64,000 nt of DNA from Oleispirillum sp963668495 (GTDB taxonomy: Bacteria; Pseudomonadota; Alphaproteobacteria; Rhodospirillales; Rhodospirillaceae), in NCBI GenBank assembly GCA_963668495.1, contig OY764545.1, positions 2,418,001-2,482,000 of the forward strand, written 5' to 3'. The position numbers were made by a program, and so were the translations under genes. The notes under the pieces were generated by a model that saw only the letters and a list, made by a program, of their open reading frames with translations, did no database searches and was not told the DNA's origin. Below are positions 34,664 to 44,053 of this stretch, in pieces (position 1 is the stretch's first letter; each line of letters starts with the position of its first letter).

Positions 34664-35968
34664 TTAGAATGACAGGCCGGTGGTATAGGCAAAATCATTC
34701 AGTCGTTGATCCATAGTCACCGGAGGGTATGGATATTCCGACGTTCCGAACAGGGACTTCGGTGGTATGATGTCCAGTTGTAACTGCATAATCAAACATG
34801 CCGTTCCAACTGAAATCCCGGCCTTCCAGCACAATGCGGTGATCAGGTCCGCGTCCTTGGACGCCAGAACCGCAAGCACCAAATCCAGAGACAGATCACT
34901 CATAACGGCAAGACTTGCCGTCACATAGTCCCAATGTTCATAGTCCAAAGAACGGCAAATAACCGCCTCAGACAGGGGGGTTTTTGCATGCTGTGCCTGT
35001 GCCGACGCATATTCACGGTTCAGCACCATACGCTCCGGCGTCAATTCATCCCCACAACTGGATTGGGCGTAGCTTTGCTCCAACCTGAAACGGACAGAAG
35101 ATCGCAATGTCTTCATGGTTTCATCGTCCAAATCTTCCCGACTCTCCAATACCGACAGCAGGCTATCTGCAACAAAAGTTGCCAACCGACAAGCCGCGCC
35201 ACCGGGGAGAGTTGGGCGACGGACCAAAGGCTCCTGAAAAACCGTTTCCGCCCGTGATCGCTCAATCAGTGAGTCCAAAGTATCCTCACGCAGTTGCGCA
35301 GTGGGATTGTTCAACAAGCTGACAATAGCTTCGGGATCATCGGACTGAGCAATGGAATTGGATACTTCTCCACTCACCCCATCACGCTTGGATATTGCAG
35401 TCAGGGCCCCGGAAATCGGCGAATTTTCAATAATGGCGACAAGATCCTTATCCTTAAGGATCGGTGAAAACTCCAAAACCGGAGCCGCCACAACAATATC
35501 AATATCCCGTGCTAGCCGCTGCACCACATGGTGCGGCACGTTGACTTCACTTTTCAGGACTTCCGCCACAACCTGCCGCACAACAGGAAACTGATCCCGC
35601 GCCAGCTTATCCAAAATATCAAGTGTCAGACGCGCATGGGTGCCGTTGGCAAGTTGTTCCGTTGGTTCAGAGGCGACAGACGCAATTTTTCGCGCCAATG
35701 CCTTACGAACTCCGGGGTCTTCATCGTTCGCCAACTTACCATCTGCCTGTCGTGGGGTTGTTGGATTGGCCGCAACCCGACGACGAACATCCGCATCTGG
35801 ATCATCCGTCATGAAGTACAGGATTTCCGGGGCAACTGATTGGCAATCAGCCACAACAATTCGGCAATTTCGATCCGGGTCACAGGCCATACGCTTTGCG
35901 TCGTCATAAGTTCTTGGCGGCGTATAAGAGATGCCTGAACGTTGTGGTTGCTCTTGTTTGCCGATCAC
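34664..35968 (-). CDS. DUF2336 domain protein with HEAT-like repeats
   Basis: A 434-residue soluble protein of the alphaproteobacterial DUF2336 family, function unknown. Repeats around residues 50-140 (DDPDADVRRRVAAN, DEDPGVRKALARKIA, DQFPVVRQVVAEVLK) look like HEAT/leucine-rich-variant helices, and a helical C-terminal part follows. It is rich in charged residues and has no membrane segment. AGGAGGG precedes a GTG at 35968 at ten bases, which gives VIGKQEQPQ as the start. The longer frame to 36049 lacks a good ribosome site. No neighbour gives a functional hint. Confidence 0.7.
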   Translation of the reverse strand: MIGKQEQPQRSGISYTPPRTYDDAKRMACDPDRNCRIVVADCQSVAPEILYFMTDDPDADVRRRVAANPTTPRQADGKLANDEDPGVRKALARKIASVASEPTEQLANGTHARLTLDILDKLARDQFPVVRQVVAEVLKSEVNVPHHVVQRLARDIDIVVAAPVLEFSPILKDKDLVAIIENSPISGALTAISKRDGVSGEVSNSIAQSDDPEAIVSLLNNPTAQLREDTLDSLIERSRAETVFQEPLVRRPTLPGGAACRLATFVADSLLSVLESREDLDDETMKTLRSSVRFRLEQSYAQSSCGDELTPERMVLNREYASAQAQHAKTPLSEAVICRSLDYEHWDYVTASLAVMSDLSLDLVLAVLASKDADLITALCWKAGISVGTACLIMQLQLDIIPPKSLFGTSEYPYPPVTMDQRLNDFAYTTGLSF

Positions 35969-36176
35969 GACGAAATACCCTCCTGCCCGGAGCCATCCAG
36001 CCCGGACCATTACTATCTGGCAATCTGTTCTACAATAGGAACGAAACATTTCATATTAAATACGATAGCAGTACATTAACAACACATGAAATGTACGACC
36101 TTAATGAAAATAGGAGGATGACGCGAAAAAGTCATCCCCGCACAAGAGAAAAGCAAACAAAGAACATCAATCAGAA

Positions 36177-36803
36177 CTAACGTTCTGACGCCGCAAGTTT
36201 TATCGCAAATCCAGCAAAGGCCGTAGCGAACGAGCGCTGCAACCACCGCATAAAGACTTCACTGGACAAAACCTTGTCCCGCAACAGCCCGGCGGCAAGG
36301 CCATAGGCAACAAATACGGCAAGCGTCATCAGCATAAAAGCGGCACTCAAAACAATCATCGGCTCCAACGCACTCGGCGCAAAAGGCGGCATAAATTGCG
36401 GTAAGAACGCAAGGAAAAACACCGACAGCTTCGGGTTAAGGGAATTCAGCAGCAGGCCGCGGATAACAATCCTCGCCGCCGTAGTCTCACAAACACCAGA
36501 AGCATCGACAGCAATCGCCCCAGAGGAACGCCACATACCCCATGCAAGGTATACAAGGTAGGCAACGCCTGCATACTTAACCAACTGGAAAGCCAAAGCA
36601 CTGGCATGCAGCACGGCGGCCAGACCAAGGCCACTGGCTAGGATGTGTGGCAATATCCCAAGTGTACAGCCAAATGCCGCCCAAATACTGTGCCGACCAC
36701 TCAAAAACAGGCCGTGTGAAAGTGTGTAAATCACCCCTGCCCCAGGCAGTAAAACAACAACCAATGATGCGATAAGGTACTCAGGAGTTAAAACCGACAG
36801 CAT
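36177..36803 (-). CDS. LysE/RhtB-family amino-acid exporter
   Basis: A 208-residue inner-membrane protein with about six hydrophobic helices. The start MLSVLTPEYLIASLVVVLLPGAGVIYTL has the PGP-like motif of the family (here LPGAG), and NSLNPKLSVFFLAFLPQF is a family signature. Such proteins export amino acids or related metabolites, substrate unknown. AAAGGG lies six bases before the ATG. The 200 bases between this gene and the DUF2336 gene hold no other gene. Confidence 0.88.
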   Translation of the reverse strand: MLSVLTPEYLIASLVVVLLPGAGVIYTLSHGLFLSGRHSIWAAFGCTLGILPHILASGLGLAAVLHASALAFQLVKYAGVAYLVYLAWGMWRSSGAIAVDASGVCETTAARIVIRGLLLNSLNPKLSVFFLAFLPQFMPPFAPSALEPMIVLSAAFMLMTLAVFVAYGLAAGLLRDKVLSSEVFMRWLQRSFATAFAGFAIKLAASER

Positions 36804-36863
36804 AGTCCGCCCTTTTAGGATATGTGGAATGCATCACAGTAACACCCTTGATCTATCCGGTCA

Positions 36864-36899
36864 CATAAAACATCCCCCGTCACTGTTACGTGGCGGGGG
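36864..36899 (-). terminator. terminator of DASS transporter copy A
   Basis: CCCCCG...CGGGGG stem of about ten pairs around TGTTAC, followed on the minus strand by a T-rich tract (ATGTTTTATG). A related hairpin follows the second copy. Confidence 0.75.
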
Positions 36900-36932
36900 A
36901 CCTGATGCATGTTACTTTTCTAAGGGGGGTAC

Positions 36933-38474
36933 TTAGAGTTTCACTCCAAAGGCAATCGGCATCATGACGTACATAGCCGCAATCGACAGAACAATGCCGA
37001 TCAGGTTATAGATCATGCCAGCCTTGAACATGTCCGGGATCCGAATAAGCCCGGACCCGAACACAATGGCGTTCGGTGGAGTTGCAACGGGCAGGGAAAA
37101 AGCGAGGCTTGCACCCAACGCCACCGGGATCGCCATAATCAGCGGGTCCACACCCAAACCATTGGCAATGGAGATAGCCAGTGGCACAAAGGTTGCGGCA
37201 ACCGCTGTGTTGGACGTCATTTGCGTAAGTAACATAGAAACCAAGGCAAGAGTCGCCATCATGACGATCGAACTCATACCGGCCATGGATTCCATTTGAA
37301 GAGCAACGTATTGGGACACGCCGGATTTGGTCAACGCTCCACCAAGGGCGAAACCACCACCAAACAGGATGATACAATCCCACGGGATACCCTTGGTGAA
37401 CAAAGAGCTATCCAGCAACATACGGCCTTTTTTAAAGTCAACCGGCAACAGGAAGCAGAGCAACAAGGCCGTCATACCGATCGTAGAGTCAGAGATCATT
37501 TTTGACATTGGCAACACTTTGCCATCCACCTCAATGCTTGGCAGCAAAGCCAACAGCTTAGGACGGAGCATCCACGCCAAGGCAGTACAGACGAACAAAA
37601 TCAATGTGGTGGCCTCACCTCTGCCCATGGGGCCAAGGCGCTCCAATTCTTCGTCAACGATTGCACCTGCATGAGACAGATCCAGAGCTTGGATCTTAAA
37701 CATCATCGGCAAAGTCCACCATGAAATGGCAAGCAATGCGATACCAATCGGCGCGCCGACCAGCATAAAGTTGGCAAACGGTACTGCAGTGCCGGTCATT
37801 TTTTCAACCTGCCCCGCCATCACGGCATTCGGCGGCGTACCAATCAGGGTTGCCATACCGCCCATGGAGGCAGCAAAGGCAATCCCCAACATTACGCAAA
37901 TGCCAAAGTTAACGGCAGCGGCATGCTCGATCTCTGATGTGGTTTCCCGATCACGAACCATCTTCACGATGGCCAAACCAATCGGCATCATCAAGGCGGC
38001 ACACGCAGTATTGGACATCCATGCGGACAGGAATGCCGTGGAAATCATGAAGCCCAAAATCAACATCTTGGGATTGGTGCCACAGATTTTTAACGCCAAC
38101 AAAGAAATCCGGCGATGCAGATTCCAGGTTTCCATGGCGTATGCCAAAGCAAAACCGCCGACAAACAGGAAAATCAAATCTTGTGCATAGTTAGGCGCAA
38201 CCAGTTTTGCACTCATGACACCCAACAAAGGAAATGCGACCAAAGGAACAAGTGCAGTCACAGCAATCGGGATAGCTTCCAGCATCCACCATGAAGCCAT
38301 CAGGACTGTAACACCAATCGTTTTCCAAGCCGCAACAGTCAAACCGTCAGGCGGGGATGTAAGCAATGTATATGCAAGGAAAGCAAGACCAAGAAATAAC
38401 CCAAACACGCTTTTCTTACGGTCTGGAGTCATTCCTGTATTTGTTTCTGCAACAGAAGAAGACGAAGTAACCAT
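36933..38474 (-). CDS. DASS (SLC13) family anion symporter, copy A
   Basis: Inner-membrane sodium:anion symporter, probably for C4-dicarboxylates or sulfate-like anions. It has 513 residues and about eleven to twelve helices. Both family SNT motifs are present: SNTACAALMMPIGLAI in the first half and TSNTAVAATFVPLAI in the second, with GTPPNAVMAG and ATPPNAIVFGSG loops. GGGGGAAATA before the ATG at 38474 defines the start. The longer frame is not family-like. Copy B at 39010-40551 is nearly the same protein, so this is a recent tandem duplication. Differences cluster at a few residues (for example MSAKLVAPNYAQ here, VGAKAVAPNYSQ in copy B). Confidence 0.9.
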   Translation of the reverse strand: MVTSSSSVAETNTGMTPDRKKSVFGLFLGLAFLAYTLLTSPPDGLTVAAWKTIGVTVLMASWWMLEAIPIAVTALVPLVAFPLLGVMSAKLVAPNYAQDLIFLFVGGFALAYAMETWNLHRRISLLALKICGTNPKMLILGFMISTAFLSAWMSNTACAALMMPIGLAIVKMVRDRETTSEIEHAAAVNFGICVMLGIAFAASMGGMATLIGTPPNAVMAGQVEKMTGTAVPFANFMLVGAPIGIALLAISWWTLPMMFKIQALDLSHAGAIVDEELERLGPMGRGEATTLILFVCTALAWMLRPKLLALLPSIEVDGKVLPMSKMISDSTIGMTALLLCFLLPVDFKKGRMLLDSSLFTKGIPWDCIILFGGGFALGGALTKSGVSQYVALQMESMAGMSSIVMMATLALVSMLLTQMTSNTAVAATFVPLAISIANGLGVDPLIMAIPVALGASLAFSLPVATPPNAIVFGSGLIRIPDMFKAGMIYNLIGIVLSIAAMYVMMPIAFGVKL

Positions 38475-39009
38475 TATTTCCCCCAATAATTGAGAAAAGA
38501 AAAAACGCCAAGGAGCATGGTCAGAACACTCATGCCGCAGTGTACGGTACAACGTATCAAGTACATCCTTCTTTAGAGCAGATAACATAGTATTATCAAG
38601 ATCATTTTGAGTTAATTAAACTACAGGGTGAAGTACAGAAAAGTACTGTCCACCATATTTGCCCCCATTAATTGACAGCAGCACAACACTAGTAAACCAC
38701 TGAATAAAGTAAAGAGCGCCTAAGAACCATAAGGTATAGACATTTTATTGTTGCTTTTCTAAGCACTAACCATAAATCTATGAATGCGACTGGAATGGAT
38801 AGATTGTGAAAAATATAAACATCGATTTTTTTATGAATAAAAACTCGAAAATAGTGCTGTCTTGCATCATGCGCCCATTTCTATTGGAGTAATCCGACTC
38901 AGATTCGGACCGTCAATCTTCCCCTGTCGCGCACCCGACCATAAAAACACACCCCGCCACAGTTACGCGGCGGGGGACCTGATGTGTGTTACTTTTCTAA
39001 GGGGGGTAC
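38475..39009. other. AT-rich spacer between the two DASS genes
   Basis: This 535-base stretch lies upstream of copy A and downstream of copy B. About 60 bases next to copy A's start resemble the same part of copy B, including a CATGC/GCATG inverted repeat with a conserved TTCTGACCATGCT-like segment. The rest is AT-rich without open frames that look coding. It should contain the copy A promoter. At its other end lies the copy B terminator. Confidence 0.5.
38941..38976 (-). terminator. terminator of DASS transporter copy B
   Basis: CCCCGCC and GGCGGGG stem, followed on the minus strand by TGTGTTTTTAT. It sits 34 bases after the stop and is homologous to the hairpin after copy A. Confidence 0.8.
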
Positions 39010-40551
39010 TTAGAGTTTCACTCCAAAGGCAATCGGCATCATGACGTACATAACCGCAATCGACAGAACAATACCGATCAGGTTAAGGATCATGCCGGCC
39101 TTGAACATGTCCGGTATCCGAATAAGCCCGGACCCGAACACAATGGCGTTCGGCGGAGTTGCAACGGGCAGGGAGAAAGCGAGGCTTGCACCCAACGCCA
39201 CCGGGATCGCCATAATCAGCGGGTCCACACCCAAACCATTGGCGATGGAGATAGCCAGTGGCACAAAGGTTGCAGCAACCGCCGTATTAGACGTCATTTG
39301 TGTAAGCAACATGGCAACCAGAGCAAGGATACTCATCATGACGATTGAGCTCATGCCAGCCATAGATTCCATTTGAAGTGCAACGTATTGGGAAACGCCG
39401 GATTTGGTCAATGCTCCGCCAAGGGCGAAACCACCACCAAACAGGACGATACAATCCCACGGGATACCTTTGGTGAACAAAGAGTTATCCAGCAACATGC
39501 GGCCTTTTTTAAAGTCAACCGGCAACAGGAAGCACAACAGCAAAGTAGTCATACCGATCGTAGAGTCGGTAATCATCTTTGACATCGGCAACACTTTACC
39601 ATCCACTTCGATGCTCGGCAGCAGAGCCAACAGCTTAGGACGGAATATCCACGCCAAGGCAGTGCAGACGAACAGAACCGTAGTCATAGTCTCACCTTTG
39701 CTCATCGGGCCAAGGCGTTCCAATTCTTCGTCAACGATTGCACCTGCATGAGACAGATCCAACGCCTGGATCTTAAACATAACAGGCAGCATCCACCACG
39801 AAATGGCAAGCAATGCGATACCAATCGGTGCGCCGACCAGCATAAAGTTGGCAAACGGCACTGCAGCACCAGTCATTTTTTCAACCTGCCCCGCCATCAC
39901 GGCATTCGGCGGCGTACCAATCAGGGTCGCCATACCGCCCATGGAGGCAGAAAAGGCAATCCCCAACATTACGCAAATGCCAAAGTTAACGGCAGCGGCA
40001 TGCTCGATCTCTGATGTGGTTTCCCGATCACGAACCATCTTCACGATGGCCAAACCAATCGGCATCATCAAGGCGGCACACGCAGTATTGGACATCCATG
40101 CGGACAGGAATGCCGTGGAAACCATAAAGCCCAAAATCAGCATTCTGGGATTGGTACCACAAATCTTCAGAACCAACAGAGAAATACGACGATGCAGATT
40201 CCAGGTTTCCATGGCGTATGCCAAAGCAAAACCACCGACAAACAAGAAAATCAGATCTTGTGAATAGTTAGGTGCAACTGCTTTTGCCCCGACGACACCC
40301 AACAAAGGAAAGGCAACCAAAGGAACAAGTGCAGTCACAGAAATCGGGACAGCTTCCAGCATCCACCATGAAGCCATCAGGACTGTAACACCAATCGTTT
40401 TCCAAGCCGCAACAGTCAAACCGTCGGGCGGGGATGTAAGCAATGTATATGCAAGGAAAGCAAGACCGAGAAAAAGACCAAACACACTCTTTTTACGGTC
40501 TGATGTCATTCCTGTATTTGTTTCTGCAACAGAAGAAGATGGAGTAACCAT
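39010..40551 (-). CDS. DASS (SLC13) family anion symporter, copy B
   Basis: Second, nearly identical 513-residue transporter with the same SNT and PPNA motifs as copy A. Most differences are conservative (for example LALVAMLLTQM against LALVSMLLTQM; WIFRPKLL against WMLRPKLL). The start at 40551 follows GGGGGAAATA as in copy A. The two genes point the same way with separate terminators and separate AT-rich leaders, so each seems to be its own transcription unit. Different regulation, not different substrate, may explain why both are kept. Confidence 0.9.
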   Translation of the reverse strand: MVTPSSSVAETNTGMTSDRKKSVFGLFLGLAFLAYTLLTSPPDGLTVAAWKTIGVTVLMASWWMLEAVPISVTALVPLVAFPLLGVVGAKAVAPNYSQDLIFLFVGGFALAYAMETWNLHRRISLLVLKICGTNPRMLILGFMVSTAFLSAWMSNTACAALMMPIGLAIVKMVRDRETTSEIEHAAAVNFGICVMLGIAFSASMGGMATLIGTPPNAVMAGQVEKMTGAAVPFANFMLVGAPIGIALLAISWWMLPVMFKIQALDLSHAGAIVDEELERLGPMSKGETMTTVLFVCTALAWIFRPKLLALLPSIEVDGKVLPMSKMITDSTIGMTTLLLCFLLPVDFKKGRMLLDNSLFTKGIPWDCIVLFGGGFALGGALTKSGVSQYVALQMESMAGMSSIVMMSILALVAMLLTQMTSNTAVAATFVPLAISIANGLGVDPLIMAIPVALGASLAFSLPVATPPNAIVFGSGLIRIPDMFKAGMILNLIGIVLSIAVMYVMMPIAFGVKL

Positions 40552-41711
40552 TATTTCCCCCAACAATGAGAAAAGAAACGGCAAGAAGCATGGTCAGAAT
40601 GCCCATGCCGCAACCTTGCGCGCATATTTCATCCGATAGCAGAAACAACAATACTGGCAAGACTATTTTTCAACTAGTCTATGCCACCCACAAGTCTACC
40701 GCTTGCTTCATTAAAAAAAGACTTAAAACCATTGATTTATATAAGTATTTTTCAATGACTGCTGCAAAATACCCAAACTTACGCCACGATATAAATGAAT
40801 TTATCGTTTATTTTCAATACACTGGGAAACAAACCAACCAATCACGAATACTTTCGCCATTATTTATAACGCTAACATGAACACCCAGACACAATAAGAG
40901 TGCCCAAGCACCCCAAAACCACCAAAAATTATACATTTTAGCAGATTTCCCCATATTTAAATCAGCTATTTCAAATCATTAGCCACATATAAAGATCAAT
41001 TCCAATTACCAAACCCCACCTCGACATATCGAAAATAACGGATGCATAAAACGCACAATAGGTATAGCTCTGACTCACATCCCATGACGCATATGAAATC
41101 ATCTTCACCAATACCTTCATCTATTAAATGTACAGATGACCAAGTCTAAAACCATATATACTTAGATTTAAACCAATAAACAAATATACAATGAAATAGC
41201 GAAACACGTATATTTCACATAATTAAAACAAATGCATCCAATACATTAAGTTACTATTATAGATGAAATCCATTAACTCGATAACAGCTCTGAACCACAC
41301 GACCTAAAAAGCAACGACATCTAAACAAACCACGCCACAAAAGATGAATTTAATTCGCCAATTTTCACCATTTAACAGCTTTAAAAAACACACATACGCA
41401 TGCAATCCGCATACATAGACATCCCAATTCCTGAATTATTTGCGCGATTCGCTAGAATCACCCACCCGATCAACCGCAAACCAGTCACACACTACACACT
41501 GTTTATGAAGGGTTTTCCCCATATCTCCTCCCCGCACCTTTGGCTTCACACCCCCACTCCTACCCTCAGCCACCAATTTGCAGATAACCCATAGTTCCCA
41601 CACCCACTAATCACCCAAACGCTGATAGGTGATTTAGTTTCATCCGAAAAACAGAAATCAAAAGGGCAAAAGAGCAAACACGCAGCAGAAACATATATTA
41701 TAAGGTATAGA
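40552..41711. other. AT-rich non-coding stretch
   Basis: About 1.16 kb with much lower GC than its surroundings. Short open frames at 40566-40880 and 41400-41594 have no ribosome site and no protein-like composition. About 60 bases beside copy B match the leader of copy A. The remainder shows no rRNA, tRNA, transposase remnant, obvious long repeat or terminator that I can defend. It may hold the copy B promoter, a small RNA, or decayed sequence. Confidence 0.5.
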
Positions 41712-41752
41712 AAACGAAAAACCCGCCCAAGCAACCAAGCTCAGGCGGGTTT
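41712..41752 (-). terminator. terminator of the tRNA-Glu operon
   Basis: AACCCGCC and GGCGGGTT form an eight-pair stem, followed on the minus strand by TTTTTCGTTTT. It sits a few bases after the CCA end of the second tRNA. Confidence 0.85.
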
Positions 41753-41757
41753 ATGAA

Positions 41758-41833
41758 TGGCATCCCCAAGGGGATTCGAACCCCTGTTGCCGCCGTGAAA
41801 GGGCGGTGTCCTAGGCCTCTAGACGATGGGGAC
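41758..41833 (-). tRNA. tRNA-Glu (anticodon TTC), distal copy
   Basis: 76 bases including an encoded CCA. The acceptor stem GTCCCCA/TGGGGAT, the anticodon loop CTTTCAC with TTC, the T arm GGTTCGAATCC and discriminator G are all present. It is identical to the copy at 41912-41987 and is read with it. Confidence 0.97.
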
Positions 41834-41911
41834 TAGAACTGTGGAAATCTGTATCGTGCAATTATTATACAGCCGCACATCTTAACCAGATTTCATAAGC
41901 TGTTCGCAACG

Positions 41912-41987
41912 TGGCATCCCCAAGGGGATTCGAACCCCTGTTGCCGCCGTGAAAGGGCGGTGTCCTAGGCCTCTAGACGATGGGGAC
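41912..41987 (-). tRNA. tRNA-Glu (anticodon TTC), proximal copy
   Basis: 76 bases including CCA, identical in sequence to the copy at 41758-41833. The two are separated by 78 bases and share one promoter and one terminator. Confidence 0.97.
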
Positions 41988-42010
41988 TAGAGCCGCGTTA
42001 GCGAGGCGTT

Positions 42011-42039
42011 CTTCTACCCGCGTCACCGTTTGGACGCAA
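42011..42039 (-). promoter_or_regulatory. promoter of the tRNA-Glu pair
   Basis: On the minus strand TTGCGT and TAGAAG are separated by 17 bases, ending about 24 bases before the 5' end of the first tRNA. A GC-rich segment follows the -10 box, as in stringently controlled stable RNA promoters. Confidence 0.55.
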
Positions 42040-42059
42040 GACCTTTTTTTCACTTAGTG

Positions 42060-42491
42060 TCATTTTTTTTCATCAGCAACCTGCAACGGCACAAAAACCA
42101 AACCATGCGGCGAGGATACATAACCCCGACAACCAGTTACATCGCCATCACGCATACCAACGATCAACCATAACATCCCATGCTCATCTGCCCGCGCCTG
42201 ATCGATACAGGACGGAACAGCATCCGCAACGGGATGGGAATGGTAATTCCCAACGACAGACAAGCCCCCGGCTGCCTCACGCAATTGTCGCTGTAAATGC
42301 AAACGCAGCCGAGGGTCGACTTCAAATCGATCTTCGGCTGCGCACATATTTTGTGACGCCACAGCGTCGCAAATAATCAGGCTATCGTCGCTCCACCTTC
42401 CGACCAGCAATCCACATGCCTCATACGGCACATCAGCCTTGGCATGAGCATAAATTCGGGCAAGAATATGTGAAGGACAGCAGAGCCGCAT
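42060..42491 (-). CDS. M67-family JAMM/JAB1 metallopeptidase
   Basis: A 143-residue JAB-domain protein. The zinc motif is complete: Glu in YEACGLLVG, then HSHPVADAVPSCIDQ (HxHP, Ser and Asp at the expected spacing). In bacteria such enzymes often cleave the C-terminus of ubiquitin-like sulfur carriers (ThiS/MoaD/CysO type) or act as isopeptidases. No sulfur carrier or E1-like gene is near, so the partner is unknown. It is 29 bases downstream of the DUF6476-like gene on the same strand. Confidence 0.85.
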   Translation of the reverse strand: MRLCCPSHILARIYAHAKADVPYEACGLLVGRWSDDSLIICDAVASQNMCAAEDRFEVDPRLRLHLQRQLREAAGGLSVVGNYHSHPVADAVPSCIDQARADEHGMLWLIVGMRDGDVTGCRGYVSSPHGLVFVPLQVADEKK

Positions 42492-42520
42492 GCTTACTTG
42501 GCAATTTGGTGTTTCAGGCT

Positions 42521-42889
42521 TTATTGAATGGCTCCCGCAACCAATTGACCGATAACGCGTCGCTTTAACAGATCAACGACCAAGACACGATCACCTGTGG
42601 ATTTAACACCGCCACGCACAGTAACAAAAACCAAATGCCCCTGTGGCTGCACAGAAATGATTTGAGATCCCTCTGGCTGCTGAAGGCTAATTCCTCCGAA
42701 ATCAGGCACGGATAAGGCCGCAGCAACCTGCCCATGAGGCACAACAGGCACACTGGGAACAGACGTTCCTGCCGAAGCAGTCTCTTGCGGTTTTTGGTCT
42801 GACGTGTAGAAAGCGTATCCCAGCGCACCAAGCGTAATAAGAATAACAATACCCAGAACAGCAGAAATCGCCTTAACAATATTAACCAC
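42521..42889 (-). CDS. membrane-anchored small protein, DUF6476-like
   Basis: A 122-residue protein with one N-terminal helix (about residues 4-28), a proline/serine linker and a small beta-rich domain (QIISVQPQGHLVFVTVR then DRVLVVDLLKRRVIGQL). It resembles the DUF6476 proteins that lie divergent to rluD in alphaproteobacteria. The start is GTG, and only 14 bases separate it from the divergent rluD start, so promoters must overlap coding sequence. Function unknown. The last domain looks like a single blade of a beta-propeller-like repeat. Confidence 0.6.
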   Translation of the reverse strand: MVNIVKAISAVLGIVILITLGALGYAFYTSDQKPQETASAGTSVPSVPVVPHGQVAAALSVPDFGGISLQQPEGSQIISVQPQGHLVFVTVRGGVKSTGDRVLVVDLLKRRVIGQLVAGAIQ

Positions 42890-42903
42890 AGCACAGCACC
42901 CTT

Positions 42904-43908
42904 ATGCATGAATTCGAAACACACGCACCAGACGAGACTTTGACCGCGACCTGGCCCGACCCGGGCAAGTCTGCCCGCCTCGACAAGGCGGCTGCAACGG
43001 TTTTTCAGGATATTTCCCGTTCAAGGTTGAAAAACCTGATCACCGAGGGCCGTCTGAACGTAGACGACGAGACATTAACCGACCCCTCAGCCAAGGTCAA
43101 ACCAGGACAACAATTAACCCTGCATATACCGCCACCGACACCGGCGGAACCGATTGCTCAGGATATTCCGCTGGACATAGTCTATGAAGATGAACACCTT
43201 TTGGTCATTAACAAGCCCCCAGGACTTGTCGTACACCCTGCGGCGGGGAACCTTGATGGCACCTTGGTCAACGCACTTCTGGCGCACTGCGGCGAAAGCC
43301 TGTCGGGAATCGGGGGCGTCAAACGCCCCGGCATTGTCCACCGAATAGACAAAGACACCAGCGGCCTGATGGTCGTCGCCAAAAGTGACGCTGCCCATAA
43401 CGGCCTAGCGGAGCAATTTGCCGCGCACAGCCTGGACCGAGCCTATACAGCCGTGGTTTGGGGATACGTTTCGCCGAATGAAGGGGAAATCGAAGGCAAC
43501 ATAGGCAGAAACCCAAAAGATCGCAAAAAAATGGCAGTTGTTTCCAGTGGCGGGAAAACCGCCCTGACACGGTACCGTGTCCTGAAACACTTTGGCCGCA
43601 TTGCGACTTTGGTCCAGTGCCGCCTTGCCACGGGGCGCACGCATCAAATCCGAGTCCACTTTTCCCATAACGGTCATTCTTTAATTGGAGACCCGCTGTA
43701 CCAGCATATTCCACGCACTCAGATGAGAAATATTCCCCATTGCATAAGGGGTTATATTACAGATTTCGGACGACAGGCTCTGCATGCTCACCGAATTGGG
43801 TTTAACCACCCGATTTCAAAGGATTTTCTGTGTTTTGATGCAGATATTCCGACTGATATGCAAAGATTGATTACCGCCTTTGAGGAACTTGCAGAAACTA
43901 ATACTTGA
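42904..43908 (+). CDS. rluD: RluA-family rRNA pseudouridine synthase (RluD-like)
   Basis: Isomerises uridines in 23S rRNA. A 334-residue protein with an N-terminal S4 RNA-binding domain (RLDKAAATVFQDISRSRLKNLI) and a catalytic domain containing HRIDKDTSGLMVVAK, where Asp is the catalytic residue. The late segments RLATGRTHQIRVH and IGDPLY are also family hallmarks. Length and the neighbouring rpoH match the alphaproteobacterial rluD-rpoH arrangement. The exact rRNA position cannot be told from sequence. Confidence 0.9.
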   Translation: MHEFETHAPDETLTATWPDPGKSARLDKAAATVFQDISRSRLKNLITEGRLNVDDETLTDPSAKVKPGQQLTLHIPPPTPAEPIAQDIPLDIVYEDEHLLVINKPPGLVVHPAAGNLDGTLVNALLAHCGESLSGIGGVKRPGIVHRIDKDTSGLMVVAKSDAAHNGLAEQFAAHSLDRAYTAVVWGYVSPNEGEIEGNIGRNPKDRKKMAVVSSGGKTALTRYRVLKHFGRIATLVQCRLATGRTHQIRVHFSHNGHSLIGDPLYQHIPRTQMRNIPHCIRGYITDFGRQALHAHRIGFNHPISKDFLCFDADIPTDMQRLITAFEELAETNT

Positions 43909-44053
43909 CTTCACTGATAGGGAATTGCACCATATTCACATGAGAAAGGGAGGCTATCAGAATTCCTGAGCTCCCTACTCCAAAAAAAGCACCCCACAAC
44001 CATAATTGGGCGTGCCTTAGGACCGAAGTATCGGCTGAGAAGGAGTGTAGAAT

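Noticed and set aside
38475..38600. Sigma-54 promoter before the DASS transporter gene
   Set aside because: No GG-N10-GC element with proper flanks found on the minus strand.
40566..40880. 104-codon open frame in the AT-rich gap
   Set aside because: No ribosome site, odd composition, and its first part lies in the duplicated transporter leader.
41400..41594. 64-codon open frame before the tRNA terminator
   Set aside because: Low-complexity Pro/Thr/His translation, no ribosome site, no neighbour coupling.
43904..43936. Heat-shock or sigma-70 promoter for rpoH (TTGACT ... CATATT)
   Set aside because: The spacing is 20 bases, too long for either consensus.
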